A stretch of 64,000 nucleotides of DNA from Leptasterias polaris (GCA_037783415.1 JAZGTN010000188.1:1054001-1118000); one strand, 5' to 3'. Shown: positions 11,037 to 24,639, counted from the first letter of the stretch. The notes: generated by a model not told the origin, from the letters alone. Translations and numbers: made by a program.

Positions 11037-14000
11037 ACCTTTTTTTCTGAGTTTTTTAAAAAGCTAACTCAATTTAAGTTGGATTAATACTTACTACAGT
11101 CACTTTGAACAAGATTTTGGCTTGAAAGTTTTTGATATTGGGCAACTGAATTGTGTCAAAAAATGACAAAAACAAACCCTGAAGCAAATCAGCAGTAGTT
11201 TTTTTTTCCCAGAAAATGTGAGCATCCATTGTGAGGAAAATTGTACTGATTTGGACATGCTATAGTCTTTTGAAAATTAATACTGTATCTTTATACAAAA
11301 CCCCTTCTGGACATAACTTTTCACACAATTTCATGCTCAATGCATGTACTTTAAGACCTTCAACTTACTACAGAGGTATTTTTCTACTAGCCTGAGACTG
11401 CAGGAAACTGCAGAGTCAACGGACTAACAAAATACTGGTTGATGTTGGCACTGCCTGTGCAGTGCACTACTCCAAATGCAAAGGTTTCATACACTGCAGC
11501 CCCCCTCTAGGTTTAACATTGGTTATCAAAACAAAACTAGCTGGCACAGTTATTTGTGTTCTTTTGTTGTGGGGTCTGTGCATGCAGCGTGTACATGAAT
11601 AGATCAAAATAGACCCAACTAACGTGCACATGGCATGGTGTTAATAATATGAGGGACAGCCATGTGCTTTGAAATAATAAATCCTGGTCTTTTTGTTTTG
11701 TGGAGGAGGAAAAGTCTGTCTTGCTGCTCACCCTTTTTGGAGGGTTTTGATTAAAATTTGTTGTTATGGTAACCTACTTTTAGGAGTAACACTACATTGC
11801 GCAGTTGTGCATGATTGGTTTGAATTGACCAGACATATGTAGATCTACATGTAGGTTGTTTGTTTTCAAAAGTAAAGGTCCGCAATGTAGCTTTGTTGTT
11901 TTATTTTTCACATTGTCCTCATCGAGCTCCTTGCACTAGTTGTCTGTTAAGGATCTTATAAGTGAAGAAACAAATCAGGACACAGTCCCCCCCCCCTCCT
12001 TTTTAAAAATGTATAGGCCCTAGGGGCGCAATTTTGCAACAAATCAGAAACATGTTTAAACTGTAAACTGCAGTCATTGATTTGAAAGCATTTTTGGGAG
12101 TACGGTCGTGCCCTGGAAACAAGGCTGTTCTGACCAAACCCAACCAATGTTGTATTGTGTCCGTATACAAACTTAATAAGAGTTGTTTTTGGTAGTGCTA
12201 AAATTGTCAAAAACCCAAGGGGTTGGATGTTTTGTTATCATTTCATACAACTTATTTAGGCCTATGTGCTTATATCTTTCATGACATGCGAAGAAAGAGA
12301 ATGGGGTCACATTAAATCAGATTTCTGACAATATTTCTGACTATAAACAAAAAACCTCACACGACAGTTAAGGAACTCTACCAACTAAATGTCAAATTCA
12401 GCTTGATCAACAATTTCCTGATGATTGCCCAAACTAAAACCTGCTCCTTACTCTACCACAAATAAATCTTTGTGACTGCTTGCGTTTGTGGCAATAGTTA
12501 ATACATGCACTGTGACAAAAGTGGTATTAATTTTGCTTACAAAAGGCCATACTGGTAGTTTGCATAGAGTGTGCCTTTAGGCAAAAGTGTATTGGGTGCA
12601 TTAGAGCTGACCATAAAATTTGTTTTATGTGGTGTGACCCCAGCCCCATTTCCACTCTTTTGTACCAATAATAGGCTAATGTTTTTCTCAATATTGGGTC
12701 AGTGTCTGTTCAGTGTGTCGCACACACGATATTTCTACATTATAAGATTAAATTGGTTTTTAACTTGACCTGACACCACCTAGGCCTACACAATTAGGCC
12801 TAAATGATCAAAATACAGATTTTATATTAAGAACTATGTCAAGTAATAGTTTTAAAATAAAATAAAGTAAATTCAATGCAGTTAAAACTGAGAGTTTGTG
12901 CTGATACATGCTACAAAATTCCATTGATGTTGCCTTCATATCAGGACTAATGTTTCTTAAAAAATGTTGTACCAACCAGGGCATTGCTTGAAATGTAACC
13001 TGAGTGCCCAAATTAATTAGTTCTCTAAAAAGTTGGGGGGAAAATTGATAAGATATAGTTAACAAAAACATGTATTTTCTGCCCTAAGGGCCATGTGTAT
13101 ATATCTACCTTTTTGGCTCTTGAAAGCCATACAATTACCAATAAGATCTGCTGTTAGAAAAAATATATTAATTATCATGTGCTCTGAACTTGCAAACCGG
13201 CACCGAAAAAATAAAATTTCCAATCGTTTATAAGGCCCCCAAGTCACATTTTCTGTACACTTTAATATACTGGTCTTTTTATGGTGTGTTTTTTCACATT
13301 ATTCAATTGATTAACCTATATTCCCTGGGAATCTCTGGTGACGTGTGCGCTCAAATCACGGGCGGACGCACGATTCCTACTGCCAGACCATGTTATCCGA
13401 TCTGGATCTGTGCACTTGGGTCGATACCGGCCACATCTGTGTTTGAAACAGTACACTTCAAATTGTAAAGGATACACCATAGAGGGAAGATCAAACGTGT
13501 AAGTTAAAAGTATTAGGCCTCTTTCATTTACCCATAGGCTCTCTTCATACTCGCGTAACTCATTATACAGTAAGTGGCAGTTTGTCTTGGTTTTTACAGC
13601 TTACACATGGACATGTATTGAATTAGTGTGTAGCATGTCACTGACAACATTGCAAGTAGAACATGTAGAACTGGTAAAACACAAGATTTGAGCAGATGAC
13701 TCGGATTTATTTCTTGATCTGCAGTAGAGATATGCTCATACAGTGGTTATATGAACCCCCAAAAGGTTTAGTCTTTCTGTTTTAATGAAGAATAAGTCCA
13801 ACAAGTTCAGCATTCAATACATACATGATTTAAATAAGCAATATTAGCTAGAAAATGGTAAATTCTGAAAACATGTAGGCCTAGTCCTACCTTTGTATCT
13901 TTTACCTTGTTTCAGGATGGTATCAAAGAACAAACTTTGCTGAAATTCCTTTAAAAAAGAATTAAGTAGTCAAATTATGTTCCTGCATCCTCTTATGGCT

Positions 14001-15294
14001 GCTGTTGTGAGAAGTTCAATTTTAGCAGCCTATTTTGGCCCAGTTAAATAAAAATAAGCATCAAAGAAAATGTATAGATTTATAATACACCCACCGGGAA
14101 ATTCAAGATAAGTATTATTGTAATGTACAATGTATTGATTATGAGAACTTTAAATTGGCGTAACATTTTAAAACGGAAATACTTCATGTGAGGTTTTTTC
14201 CCAAATACAATACAAGTTTCATACAATTATGTAAGCATGATTGTTTTCAATATATTCACAACGCTGGCAAAAATGCAATCCACAGAGAGACTTTTGACTT
14301 GTCCACACAAAAAAATACAATTACCCCAAAACAAATCATACAAATAATTCTGAGTCTACAGAGACTTGCATTTTATCTGTGTATTTTGTGTTATCATCTG
14401 TAGTTATCACACATTTAATGGTCAGCTACTGTAAATGGACAATGGAATATTGACACAGCCCTTGCTATATAAACTACCAGAGTTATTATCAGTGATAGAA
14501 GAGATTGAACAAGGGTGATAAAAGTTATTAGAGTCACACATGGAACAAGGAAAGTAAAATACAAGATGTGTGTAGCTTGATGTGTAGCTGGTTTAGTGTT
14601 CAAGGAGCCAGTCTTTTCCCTGCTCATTTATGTGAAGGTGACTTGCCTCCCTAGGATCATTGGCAGCTTTTTAACAATAAAACTGTTTTATTAGTAAAAT
14701 TTGCTATCACAGGTATTGTTTGTGTTGCCTTAACCCTAATTTAAGTTGCATAAAGAACTCAAATTAAGGTGGAGTGATGGCATCAACCCCCACTCATATG
14801 TAATATTTAGTTTACAAACCAATTTCATCTTAATCAGTTTAGGTTAAAAACTGTAACATAAATTAAAAGTTACTGGTAGGTCATAGGTTGGTAAATACTC
14901 AAAAAATTGTTTTGTTTAGTTAGATAGAGGTTTCTTTTCAATTTATCATTACTGATTTTCTTGTGGAATATTATTGCCGGTTGTGTTGAACAAAGAGTGA
15001 TTGATATGTGAACTGCATGCATTACAGCAGCAAGCTGCAAATCAAGTACTTTGCACCTTGGAAGTGTGTAGATTACCCCGGCACACGGAAATAATAAGAA
15101 GTGCTCATTTGCTGAGGTGTGTGACAGATTGGCACACTCATTTGGCATGATTGGTGAATCAGTTTTAATTATTAAATGGCAACCATGAACGCATTATTGG
15201 TCCGCTTTATACAGGAAAATGCACTAAGCAGGTCCAAATGTCTGATTGAATTATGTCCCATTCACAGAGCGATACATGTGCTGTACAATTCATA

Positions 15295-15316
15295 TGTACA
15301 TGTACATGTACATGTA
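15295..15316 (+). repeat. TGTACA hexamer tandem repeat
   Basis: Three to four perfect TGTACA units. The unit is self-complementary, so the tract is palindromic. Confidence 0.8.
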
Positions 15317-15598
15317 GGCACTACATACACATGATCAGATTTACAAATTCTGCGCAGTGACTTGATCCCTGGTTTAGTAATGCTCCATTGATTATTGCAC
15401 CAGTCCCAAAATGTACTAGGTGTAAGTTTATCCTCCGAATCTAGATGATAATATTTTTTATGGGAGGCTTACAACCACCAAAAGTACACCAAGCCAAGCA
15501 AGAATGACTCAAACCTTGCTGCTCGACTAAGCAGAAAATGTAGCCAGTCTCTCATGGGTATTGAAAGACTATTGCCATATTGTGGGGCTTAGTTCCAG

Positions 15599-15601
<3 letters not shown>

Positions 15602-15629
<28 letters not shown>
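15602..15629 (+). repeat. C28 homopolymer
   Basis: The longest homopolymer in the window. Its length should be treated as approximate because such runs are error-prone in sequencing. Confidence 0.85.
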
Positions 15630-16200
15630 GCCTACCATACCATCCCAATAGCCTATACTTGACCATTAAACTTGGGCTCCTCGCTAGACTTGTGCTTATT
15701 GGATTCCTTCAGAGTTTAAATCTTGACAATAAGTTGCAAGAAAAAGTTGATGGACCTTTCACAAAAGGAAAATGTTGGTGTGAAGATTTCTTGAAAAGAA
15801 AGGGAATTCCATGGAGAAATCTTGCTCTGACTGTGACATCCATCAATCATTTCAAACACAAAAGGGCCAGCTAGGCCAGACACAGGCTGCGAAAAGAAAT
15901 GAGCCTGGGGCCATGTTTCCTGATAACACTCTGTCTTTGTGCCACAACCCCAGCCCGCTAACCAGCTTTTGTCCCATGCCGACAAAAAGAGGGGAGAAAT
16001 CCCTTGACGATGGAGATGCTGGATCAGACTCCTTGGTCAGGACCAAGACCTGTGTAATCAGAGCAGCCATAAAGAGCAGAAAAGGGGGGTGGGGAACTGG
16101 GAGGATGCAATCCCATGAATCAGAGCGGAAGCCAGATATGTGTGTGTCTGCCCAAAATTCATGCCCCTGTTGTAATCCAAGATGATGGTCTGATTGCATG

Positions 16201-16210
16201 TGATTGACAG
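16201..16210 (+). promoter_or_regulatory. Perfect PBX-MEIS/PREP composite site (TGATTGACAG)
   Basis: TGATTGACAG is the classical composite site for PBX with MEIS/PREP TALE homeodomain proteins. It sits in a GC-balanced, repeat-free island of RECK intron 2 (about 15780-16560) and is preceded by another TGATTG (16191-16196). Function is inferred from motif and context only. Confidence 0.4.
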
Positions 16211-19200
16211 GTTTGGCTGGGCCAGACAGAGGTGGAGAGAAAGACAGAGGTGCAGAGGTATCTCTCTCTGTGCCCCCCCCCCCCCCTCCTCCCCTACTCC
16301 ACTTCAGTTCACTCTGTAATTACAGTCGGCAACGACAAACTGATTGTGATTGAACTGTGGCATCCAATCCAGCACAAAGTAATTTATACATCCCGAATGA
16401 TGCCACAAAATCGGGTGGTAATTCTCCCCCCTGTTTCATGATTTCTCAGCTTTTCCTGGAGACAAATGACAGATGGTCTGCAATAATGAAAAAGCAATTT
16501 CAGCAGCAGGGAGCATGTGTTACAAATTGAGTTTCTTGTCGGTGCCTGGTTCGGTTGATCGACATTTTGCGGATCCCCTGGTTTTATTTCCTGTCTTGTG
16601 TGCTTAAAAACAATTCAGGCGAAAGTGTTGTAGAATTGTGTTGGGATGGGACTTTCAAACATGAATGAGTTTAATCTCAATTTCACGCTGGGATGATAAC
16701 TCGGAATGATGAATGTTCCTCGCTGGGTTCAAAGCGCTTTTATTCTTTAAGTATGTTTTTGTTTGTCTGAAGAATTTCATGTTATGGCAACTTCCAATCT
16801 GCATAATTGTCCCTGCTTGTGTGAAACTGGAATTATTTAAAATAATTTTGGGTAATGTATTTTGTACTTCACTGTTTTATACTATGTGTCCTAACCAGCT
16901 TGGTGAAAGTCGTTTTCCTATTTTCTCAAAATGTTATCACAAAGCTTTTTTTTTTTTTTTTTTTAACTAAAAATTACAATTAGGCCTATTTCAAAAGAAG
17001 GTATTGTATTTTTCAAAATGTGTTACTTTTTTCAATTATTTGTTTACATCTCTTTACCAAACGGTTAAAACTGGTTTCAATTGGGGTCCTGCATAACTTA
17101 ATCACTAATTTGCGAGAAGAATTAATTATTAAAATTTCGGATATTTACATGTACTTTAAGAGGACAACGAACAATGTAGTTTATGTATATGCACAGCAGT
17201 GTACATATTATGTGTCACTATTGCTGAATACAGGTTGGTGAAAACCCCGCATTTAGGGGGAAAACATCTCGTGCTGCTCCATTTGTTTTTGAAAACCAAT
17301 AATGCCCCAGTTAGCCAGCTCCATATTCAGCTTAGGTTTAATTTGGTTAAGCTAAATAAAAATGCTAGTAGAATGACGGAAACATTACTGACTTAGATCC
17401 GATGTCAGGAATTTGCAGTTCTAAAATGGATAGGCCTATCAAATTATTGGCGAAATATTCCATACAGTCGAACCATTCAATCAAAACTTGTGAAGTAGCA
17501 TTTCATCTTACCAAAAGGAACAAAGTCAACTGCCTAGTTTTGTGCATCTGTCTTTAGAATCACCACTATACTTTTTTCAAAAACAATTTTCAAAACATTT
17601 CCTCCACATCTATATCCATAGTTTCACCTTTTAAGTCAGACTGTGATGTATGTCATCTCTCCAAAGATAAATCTAACAAATAAATGAAAACTCTTACGCC
17701 CTTCATTTGACATTTAGGCCAACTGTCACACTTACTCAAAATCTCCATCAACCTTAATGGATTTCTTCTCTTCCAACCTTTGCCCACAAGTTTCCGCTTG
17801 ACCTCCTTTCTCAATTGGTTTGACATACATCTTGGTGGTTCTTTGCACATTACACACTTGTCAAAATCATCAACCGTTTTATGGATCATAAATAATTTCA
17901 TTGTGAATAGGAAATGACATGTTATTGCACAAGGAAATTGCCAATAAATGCCACTAAACCTTGAGCTAATCGAACCAGGCCTAGTGGGGACTAGCATAGA
18001 GTTATTTGTCTAAGGCTTTGTTACAGCTAAATGGGCCTGTCATTGTCATGGTTCCTTCCAATGTTAGTTTTAGCCTGGGGAAACTGTATAAACTTATGGG
18101 CATACAGTAAATGTATGTCCCCATATACATGGTGACATATGTTTTACTTTAGGTGGCTGTATTTTAGAATGGAATTTGGTTCTTTTCAACATTTTATCTA
18201 AATCTTGATATGGACGCTTTCCTTTTAAAATGTGCTTGCTTTTGTTGTTTGGGAAGTTGTGTGCAACTTATGATTTGCATTGTATGCAACTTATGATTTG
18301 CATAGTGCTGCCTGACATGTTTATGGTACTATAGTGGATTAAAAGAATACATAGGGACCTACATTGAGAATGTAAGAACTGCCATTTATGGAGCACAATG
18401 TCAAGTTTTACATAAAAGCATGGTGATTCAAGTGATATTCTTGAGAATTAAAAAATATATATATATAGTGGAGAATATAGTGGAGAATGTGTAATTTTTT
18501 TGTCAAGATGGCAGTATACCTTGCCGTAAGAAAAATGCAAGCTTTCTTGTAAGTTCCTTCAAGATGACTAGTTTTTAGTAATAAAATAATGAATCTAACC
18601 ATGAAATTTGTATTCATTTAAAAAACATCCCGGTCTTAAAATGTGGTGGTTTGTTTTTTGCACTGTGCCTTGTAAGGCTATGATATCACCATGATTACTA
18701 GATTCTGAAGACGTTTCGTGTTTGGACTTGTTGGAGGAAAGCCTCATTTAATAAAATAATAGAATAAATTAAATACAAATTAGGAAAATCATATATGGTT
18801 TCCTTGTTGTCTTAATCATAAATTAGCTCCGTTTAGCATTTTAATTTTGTACTTTTTTTACAGCATGTCAAGACAGTGTTTTGAAAAAATTATTTGTCAT
18901 GCAAGTTTTGTCATATCATGTGTTCTACAAGTACTACTACTAATGTAGGCCTACCAACCCTGTTTTCTAGTTATATGGTTTAATATTTGCAATGAGTAAA
19001 CCATTATCATGTAGTTTTAGGGATTGAGGTTGAATGACATTTGTTTAAAGAGTTCATCTTAAGATGTTGTTTTCTTCAATTGTTTCTTCTTGGCTTTAGT
19101 AACAATTTGCTATGTAGTTGTGTGTGGGGAAGACCTACAATGTTTCATGGATGGTTCACCATTGGGGAAAGAAAACAAGATATATAAAAGTGAAATGCAC

Positions 19201-19332
19201 TCAACTTCTGCTCCATTGTTGTGACATTGACAAGGGGGAAAGTTTCCTTTAATGTTTCTCTTTATTGAGATCAATGCTACACTTTACATTCATTACTATT
19301 TTGGACTACGGCTTCATCAGTGTTTAGGTGAG

Positions 19333-19363
19333 ACCATGGAGGTAGGATTCCTACCTCCATGGT
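19333..19363. repeat. Perfect 31-bp palindrome (15-bp arms, 1-nt spacer)
   Basis: Arms ACCATGGAGGTAGGA and TCCTACCTCCATGGT are exact reverse complements separated by a single T. GGTGAGAC occurs as a direct repeat across both outer edges (19328-19335 and 19361-19368). A further GCCTACCTCCATG lies at about 19426-19438. Confidence 0.85.
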
Positions 19364-19889
19364 GAGACACGAACATGGTGTTCTCAAAGATGACATTACA
19401 GTCAGTAGTATTCCCTAGTACTAGTGCCTACCTCCATGATTATACTAAGCAAGCTTACTTCAAATTCAATATAGTGTCTATATTTTTCTGGTAAATACGA
19501 TGGTTTTTTAAAATTCTTTAAAAACATCAGTTCTCCACACAAGGAAAATAAATTATTGAAAACTGAGAACGGAGAACGCCTAATGAGAGCTCTATATGTT
19601 ATAACATTGTTATAATGACCATAGGGCTCAATGGTGTTGCATTGCTAATACTAAATACTGCAGCACTTCACTCTTGGGTAACCATTCGACATTCGATGGG
19701 CTTGTGCCAAATCTCAACATTGTCACTGCATACACAAAGAAATAATTATAATACTTGCTGGCTGGTGAAATATGTTTTTCTACCCGTAATATATCGTAAT
19801 ATATCGCATTTGGGCCCTGGTCCTTCCTTTGGCTTTATGACCCAATAAGTCTAGCATATGGTGAACTAAAATAAATTAATGTAGCTATG

Positions 19890-20179
19890 TAAATGCCAGG
19901 GACATCATACAGGAAAAAAAAACAAAGAAATGGAGATGGGCAGGCCACCTTGCAAGGCGTCATGACAACAGATGGACACATTGTATAACAGAATGGACAC
20001 ATTGTATAACAGAATGGACCCCAAGAACACAAACGAGACGAAGAGGCAGACCAAGTAGGCGGTGGATGGACGACATCAGAGAGTTTGGAAGCGTTACATG
20101 GATGCGACAAGCACAAGAAAGATCAAGGTGGAACGATGATGAAGAGGCCTTCCTTCTGCAGTGGAGTGACATAGGCTAG
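19890..20179 (+). pseudogene. LINE reverse-transcriptase ORF, 3'-terminal fragment
   Basis: The frame from 19925 to the TAG at 20177-20179 encodes the C-terminal end of a non-LTR retrotransposon polyprotein. Motifs in order are KKWRWAGHLARRHDNRWT, then GRPSRRWMDDI, VTWMRQAQ, and EEAFLLQWSDIG before the stop. This is the standard tail of RT ORFs in the CR1/RTE/I-type LINEs. The preceding DIIQE piece (about 19899-19913) is in another frame across an A-run, indicating a frameshift. A 21-nt in-frame duplication (19973-19993 and 19994-20014) repeats THCITEW. The element is 5'-truncated, as most LINE copies are, and not functional. Confidence 0.75.
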
Positions 20180-22160
20180 ATAGCATGTAATATGTACTTT
20201 ACGCTTTAACATTTTGTATGAAAAAAATAGTGCATCTAAAACCAAGACCTGATTTGTAAAGATCGCAATGCTTGCTCCAAAAACCAGCATAATGTGGAGC
20301 TACACTGAATTTGATGGACAGTCAATAACAATTCATTTCATGATTTTACTTTATTCCCAAGTTAGTGACAGAAAGTGCCAGCTCAGTGGCAGCACTGGGG
20401 ACAGAACTCAATCCGTGGCTTGGGAGAAAAAATACTAAAGAATGCAGAAACCCTAGTTACTAGCTAGGAAAAAAAAACCATGCCACACAATCCAGCTCAA
20501 GAACTGTAGAGGCACCAGTTAGAAAGATCCTAAACCCTAAATCAACAAACCATGGAAAGAAAAACTGGCAAGGCTCTTGAGTAAACAATATGCATGGTGT
20601 ACACAGGCGCAGGGAGCTATGTGTGAGGGCACAAGAATGCCCTACCAATGCAGGGTATGTTTTCCCATCTATTCAACTGACTGCGAAACGCTAGTGTTTG
20701 TCATTGGGTTTGGTTTTCACCAGTGTGTGCGCGCCTGACCCTCTTTTGAGATGCCGCTCCTTCTGTTTGTTTTTGACCTTTTTTTCTTGGAGTGCATCAT
20801 ACCTCAATGCTAGAATACTGACAGGCTACTGTTAAGTGAACGCTTAAGTTACTCTTGTGTGTTTGTGTAAATCTTGTGCTTTTTAAATTCCTTGAAGTAG
20901 AGATGAGGACCAACAGACGACATTTCTAGAATTCTTCAAACCGATGCAATCACATTATCATCAATGTACGCAGAATGAAAGTCCTAAGTAAATTATATAA
21001 AACAAATGTGATTTACTTTCTTATGATTGATATGCCGACATCAGGCCTTAAAGGTCTCTGCCATTTTGTACCGTGACATTCTTTAAAAAAAAGAATGGTA
21101 AGTTTGAGTTGACTATAAATAAGGCCATGTAAATAAAATTAGTTATTTTAGCGCCCGTCCATGTCAATTTCTGCAGGTTGGAGAGAAGTGTTTTTAAATC
21201 GTTTATTATTTTATCTCTCCAATTTAGAATGTTCTGTTAATAACAGGCAGACTAAAACAAACAGAGATTTTACTCCTCTGAGAACCTGTTTTACTCTCTT
21301 TCAAATGGATTAAGTTATACCATGGCAGGCCTTAGGCCAAGTAAAAAAAATACCAGTTGATCGATTTTTTTTAATTTTCAATTTTTCCTAAAACAAAAAA
21401 CAAACAAAAATTGTTTGTATTTTTAATCCACCCTTGACATATATATTTTAATTTTTGATGTGGCCTTATTATCCAGTTATTGTGGTATTTTTCCCTGTGT
21501 TATTTGGACTGTTTTGTCAAAAGCCTTTTTAAAATCTGTTTTATGATGTGCGATATATTTATACAAGTAATAAGAAAATTAAATTAGCCTCATCAGGAAA
21601 TTAACCTCCTTCAGTTAGAAAAACTTGTTTTTAAAATTTAGGTTGTGGGTTCAGTTGTTTCCATTGGATGTGTGGGTATTGATTGAAATGTAATCTTTTT
21701 TTTTTCATGACTTTAATAACTGTATAATTTTTACTTGCAAGAAGTAAAGTACCCTGAAATAGGGCCCTGATCTGGATAGCTTAATATGGCACTAAAACAG
21801 AAAAGACAACATAGACCAATAGGTTAATACCAGCAGAAGTATAGCTTCAACAGACCCCGTCATTGATTGCCCTGACAGCATAAAAGCCTAATAGCTCACT
21901 ATCCACACACAAACATTGTATTTCCTTCAGGCAACTGTCCCATCTTGTAGCCAGCATCGATTTTTGTTCTCCTGGACCTACCTAATGAAAAAAATATATG
22001 CAATCACAGTCCAGTTCTGGGTGCTCGTCCAAATTAATTCAGTGAGGTGTGTAATAACGTTGTGTAAAAATTGGCTCATGGGCAGGCCTGTTTCACTCTG
22101 TCTGGTACTTGGTGTGTGGCTCAGATTCCTGAGGGTAGAGATGGAAAGGGAGTGAAGGGT

Positions 22161-22179
22161 GGGGGGGGGGGGGGGGGGG
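22161..22179 (+). repeat. G19 homopolymer
   Basis: Uninterrupted G run in RECK intron 2. Confidence 0.85.
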
Positions 22180-23449
22180 AGTATGGGTGGAAGGCATCAT
22201 CAGTTGTGCAGTGTTTGGGATGTACATAAGAGCAAGATACTTTATTATGCCTACATGTATTATTTACAAAAGCATAAATGTTTGCTTTTGGATAAAAAAT
22301 ATTGGTGTTGAAAGTAAAGAAGATTGTATCCAGTGAAAGATATAGATCTATGTACATAATTGACTTCATGTGAAGAATTTTTAAGAATGAAATAAAAACT
22401 GAGCAACATTCACCATTCACTGTTTGTGATATTGACCCCTTCAACTACTGTCACATTCGGCTACTGTCTGCCACACTCGCCATTTTGGGAAGTAAAATTT
22501 CGAGTAAAAAGTATGGTGAGCGTGTAAATACCACATCGCCTAAAGTGCGCATAACACATTATAACAGCTTAGCAACATTGACTCCCAAAAGGGTGCTGCC
22601 AAATTTGTGGTGATGGCATCAGGTAAATTGGGTCGATACCTTAAGTCAGGAAAAGGCCAAACAACACCTTCAATTTCCATTTTCCTTTTACATCAACATT
22701 TTTCAAAAGCCAACTGTTTTCCCACTACTGATCTAAACAATAATCTTCAAAGTGTAGGCCTACAAGAACAATAAGATAACATTGTTTTCTCTTAAATCTA
22801 TGTTTAATCTGTAGGGGCCTATTTGTTTTTTGTTTCATGGGTTTACACAATTAGAAAAATATTTGCTAGTTTCAATTTTATACTTCATACTAAATTTGCT
22901 TAATTAGCAAGATTTACACTAGTTAGTATGTACATAGTACGCATGTTTTTCATTATGACATTTGATGAATCCCTGTTGGATACATTTTTGTTTTTGCTGT
23001 GATTTACTCATGGGCTAGAAAAACACAATTAAATAGAGCAGGTTCAATATGAACTGAATTTAAATGATATGATTAAAAATACGTTGCCCAAATAATGTTT
23101 CAGCTTCCCTTTTGGGGAACGGTTTCATTGAAGCTTGGCTAATCATACTAGTTTTACAACTAAGGGCTGTTTAATTAAATGAAAGGCAACAGGAAATGTT
23201 GATGTGATCATCCGAACAATAGCCAGGGGAGGAAGACGGGCAATGTCTTTGATTATCAAACATTCATATTGATACTTTATTAGATTATATGTGTGGGTGA
23301 TCAAATGTGTAACATGATGTCATTGACTGAACAATACAACAAAGCTGGTTCTTCTAGGCAAGGGTATACTTTGGGTAATTACACCACAAGTTGATGACCA
23401 TAAAAGAGCTGTTGTTAACATAATACATTGTTAAAAACTTAATGTAGGC

Positions 23450-23705
23450 TTAGAGAAAGAGGTAGTTTTTCACCCAAACATTTGAATCTGAGAAAGGCTT
23501 CAGGCATGAAGCCATTCTCCGGCATCTGAAAACACACAATTCTATGCAATAAGGGTGGTATTTTCTTTCATTACTTTCTTGCTACTTCGATGTCCAATTG
23601 AGCCCAAATTTTCACAGGTTTGATTTTTTATGCATAAATGTTAGGATATACACCAAGTGAGGATACTGGTCTTTGACATTAACTAAAAGTATACCATGCC
23701 TTTAA
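23450..23705 (-). mobile_element. T2/Kolobok-like MITE, copy D (5'-truncated)
   Basis: Reverse-complement match to the central and right part of copies A and C: GCTTCAGGCATGAAGCC centre, ATCTGAAAACACACAATT, AATTTTCACAGGTTTG, CAAGTGAGGATACTGGTCTT. It ends at ATGCCTTTAA (TTAA 23702-23705). The other terminus is missing, so it is a truncated relic within RECK intron 2. Confidence 0.7.
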
Positions 23706-24564
23706 ATGTAATTTTAAAACAAATACCATTTCAAATTTAGTATTAAATCAAAATGGAAAACGTGTCCATTTAATAGTAAAATAAAATAAATTGAACAAAA
23801 ATAAGGATATAACCACAAATGAATATATGCTAACCCCAGCCCAGGAAAAACCAAAAAGATGGAACTACACTGAACCAAATATTTCATGTTTCTTTAGAGA
23901 TGCTTAAAAGTAATTGTCCGCATTGTGTTGCTAAATAATGTTATTGGTGCCCAGGTGTACAATTATAAGCTTTTTACCCTGCAGCAATTTGAATAACAAC
24001 TGTCCAATGTCAATTCACAGTGTATGGTAACTCAAAACCAAAGTTAAGCATGGTTGGTTTTAAATGTAAAATATTGAATCCATCCTCCACAATCCATCAA
24101 AGTCAGTCAAAGCCTTGGGAAGGATTTTGGGGTTAGGCAGGGTACAACACTGGCTGATAGTTTGTATATTCCTTTTTCCTTTATTATTTTATGTCAAGAA
24201 ATTGATCAAAGTCATATTTTTAAATGAACAAAAGTGAAACATTTTTGGTTCTGCTTTTATAACTGAACATGCAATGCCTAAATAAGTGAACAAACAAACA
24301 TTTGTTTATCAAATTTTATCACCAAACCATTAATATTTAGTTCTTTTTAACTATTGTTCAAATCAAATGGGCAATTGATATTGTCTCGGTCTTGACCTTG
24401 GTGCCCCTTCAAAAGTTTCCATATACTTTTAAGACTTTCAAAGGGAAGTGCCCTTTGTAAAATGACAATGGCCTTGTCCTCTTAAAGATGAAATGCATGC
24501 ATTGTGATCTGCATATATTCAGATAATCACCTAGTATTTCTCTGTTCTACTCTTGGTATCTTAG

Positions 24565-24639
24565 ATGGCTTTAGAAGCATCAGCTGCAGGAAGGAGGCAG
24601 CATCTATCCAACCTACGGAACAACTGCCCAATGTCACTG
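24565..24639 (+). CDS. RECK: RECK exon 3 (middle of first CC motif)
   Basis: 75 nt, phase 0 at both ends: acceptor GGTATCTTAG, donor GTAAGT. It encodes 25 residues beginning MALEASAAGRRQHLSNLRNN and ending CPMSL. This is the basic, helical linker between the second and third cysteines of the first CC motif, and LSNLRNNCP aligns with the RECK pattern of a leucine-rich stretch before CP. Being phase 0-0 it could be skipped without a frameshift. Confidence 0.85.

Larger units (their letters stand above)
10379..24564. other. RECK: RECK intron 2 (14.2 kb)
   Basis: AT-rich intron without recognisable genes. It contains a C28 tract (15602-15629), a GC-balanced island at about 15780-16560 with a PBX/MEIS site, a LINE 3' fragment (19890-20179), a perfect 31-bp palindrome (19333-19363), a G19 run (22161-22179) and MITE copy D (23450-23705). 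Many scattered TAGGCCTA octamers occur. Open frames seen here (for example 15811-16185) show no domain. Confidence 0.6.

Noticed and set aside
15811..16199. Overlapping open frames of 115-124 residues on both strands
   Set aside because: Low-complexity, domain-free products in a GC-balanced island; more consistent with regulatory DNA than with coding sequence.
21046..21345. Another TTAAAGG element beginning at GGCCTTAAAGGTCTCTGCC
   Set aside because: The possible partner at 21322-21345 matches only weakly after reverse complementation, so inverted termini could not be supported.
22121..22444. 107-residue minus-strand frame with a polyproline run
   Set aside because: The proline run is the translation of the G homopolymer at 22161-22179; no other features support coding.
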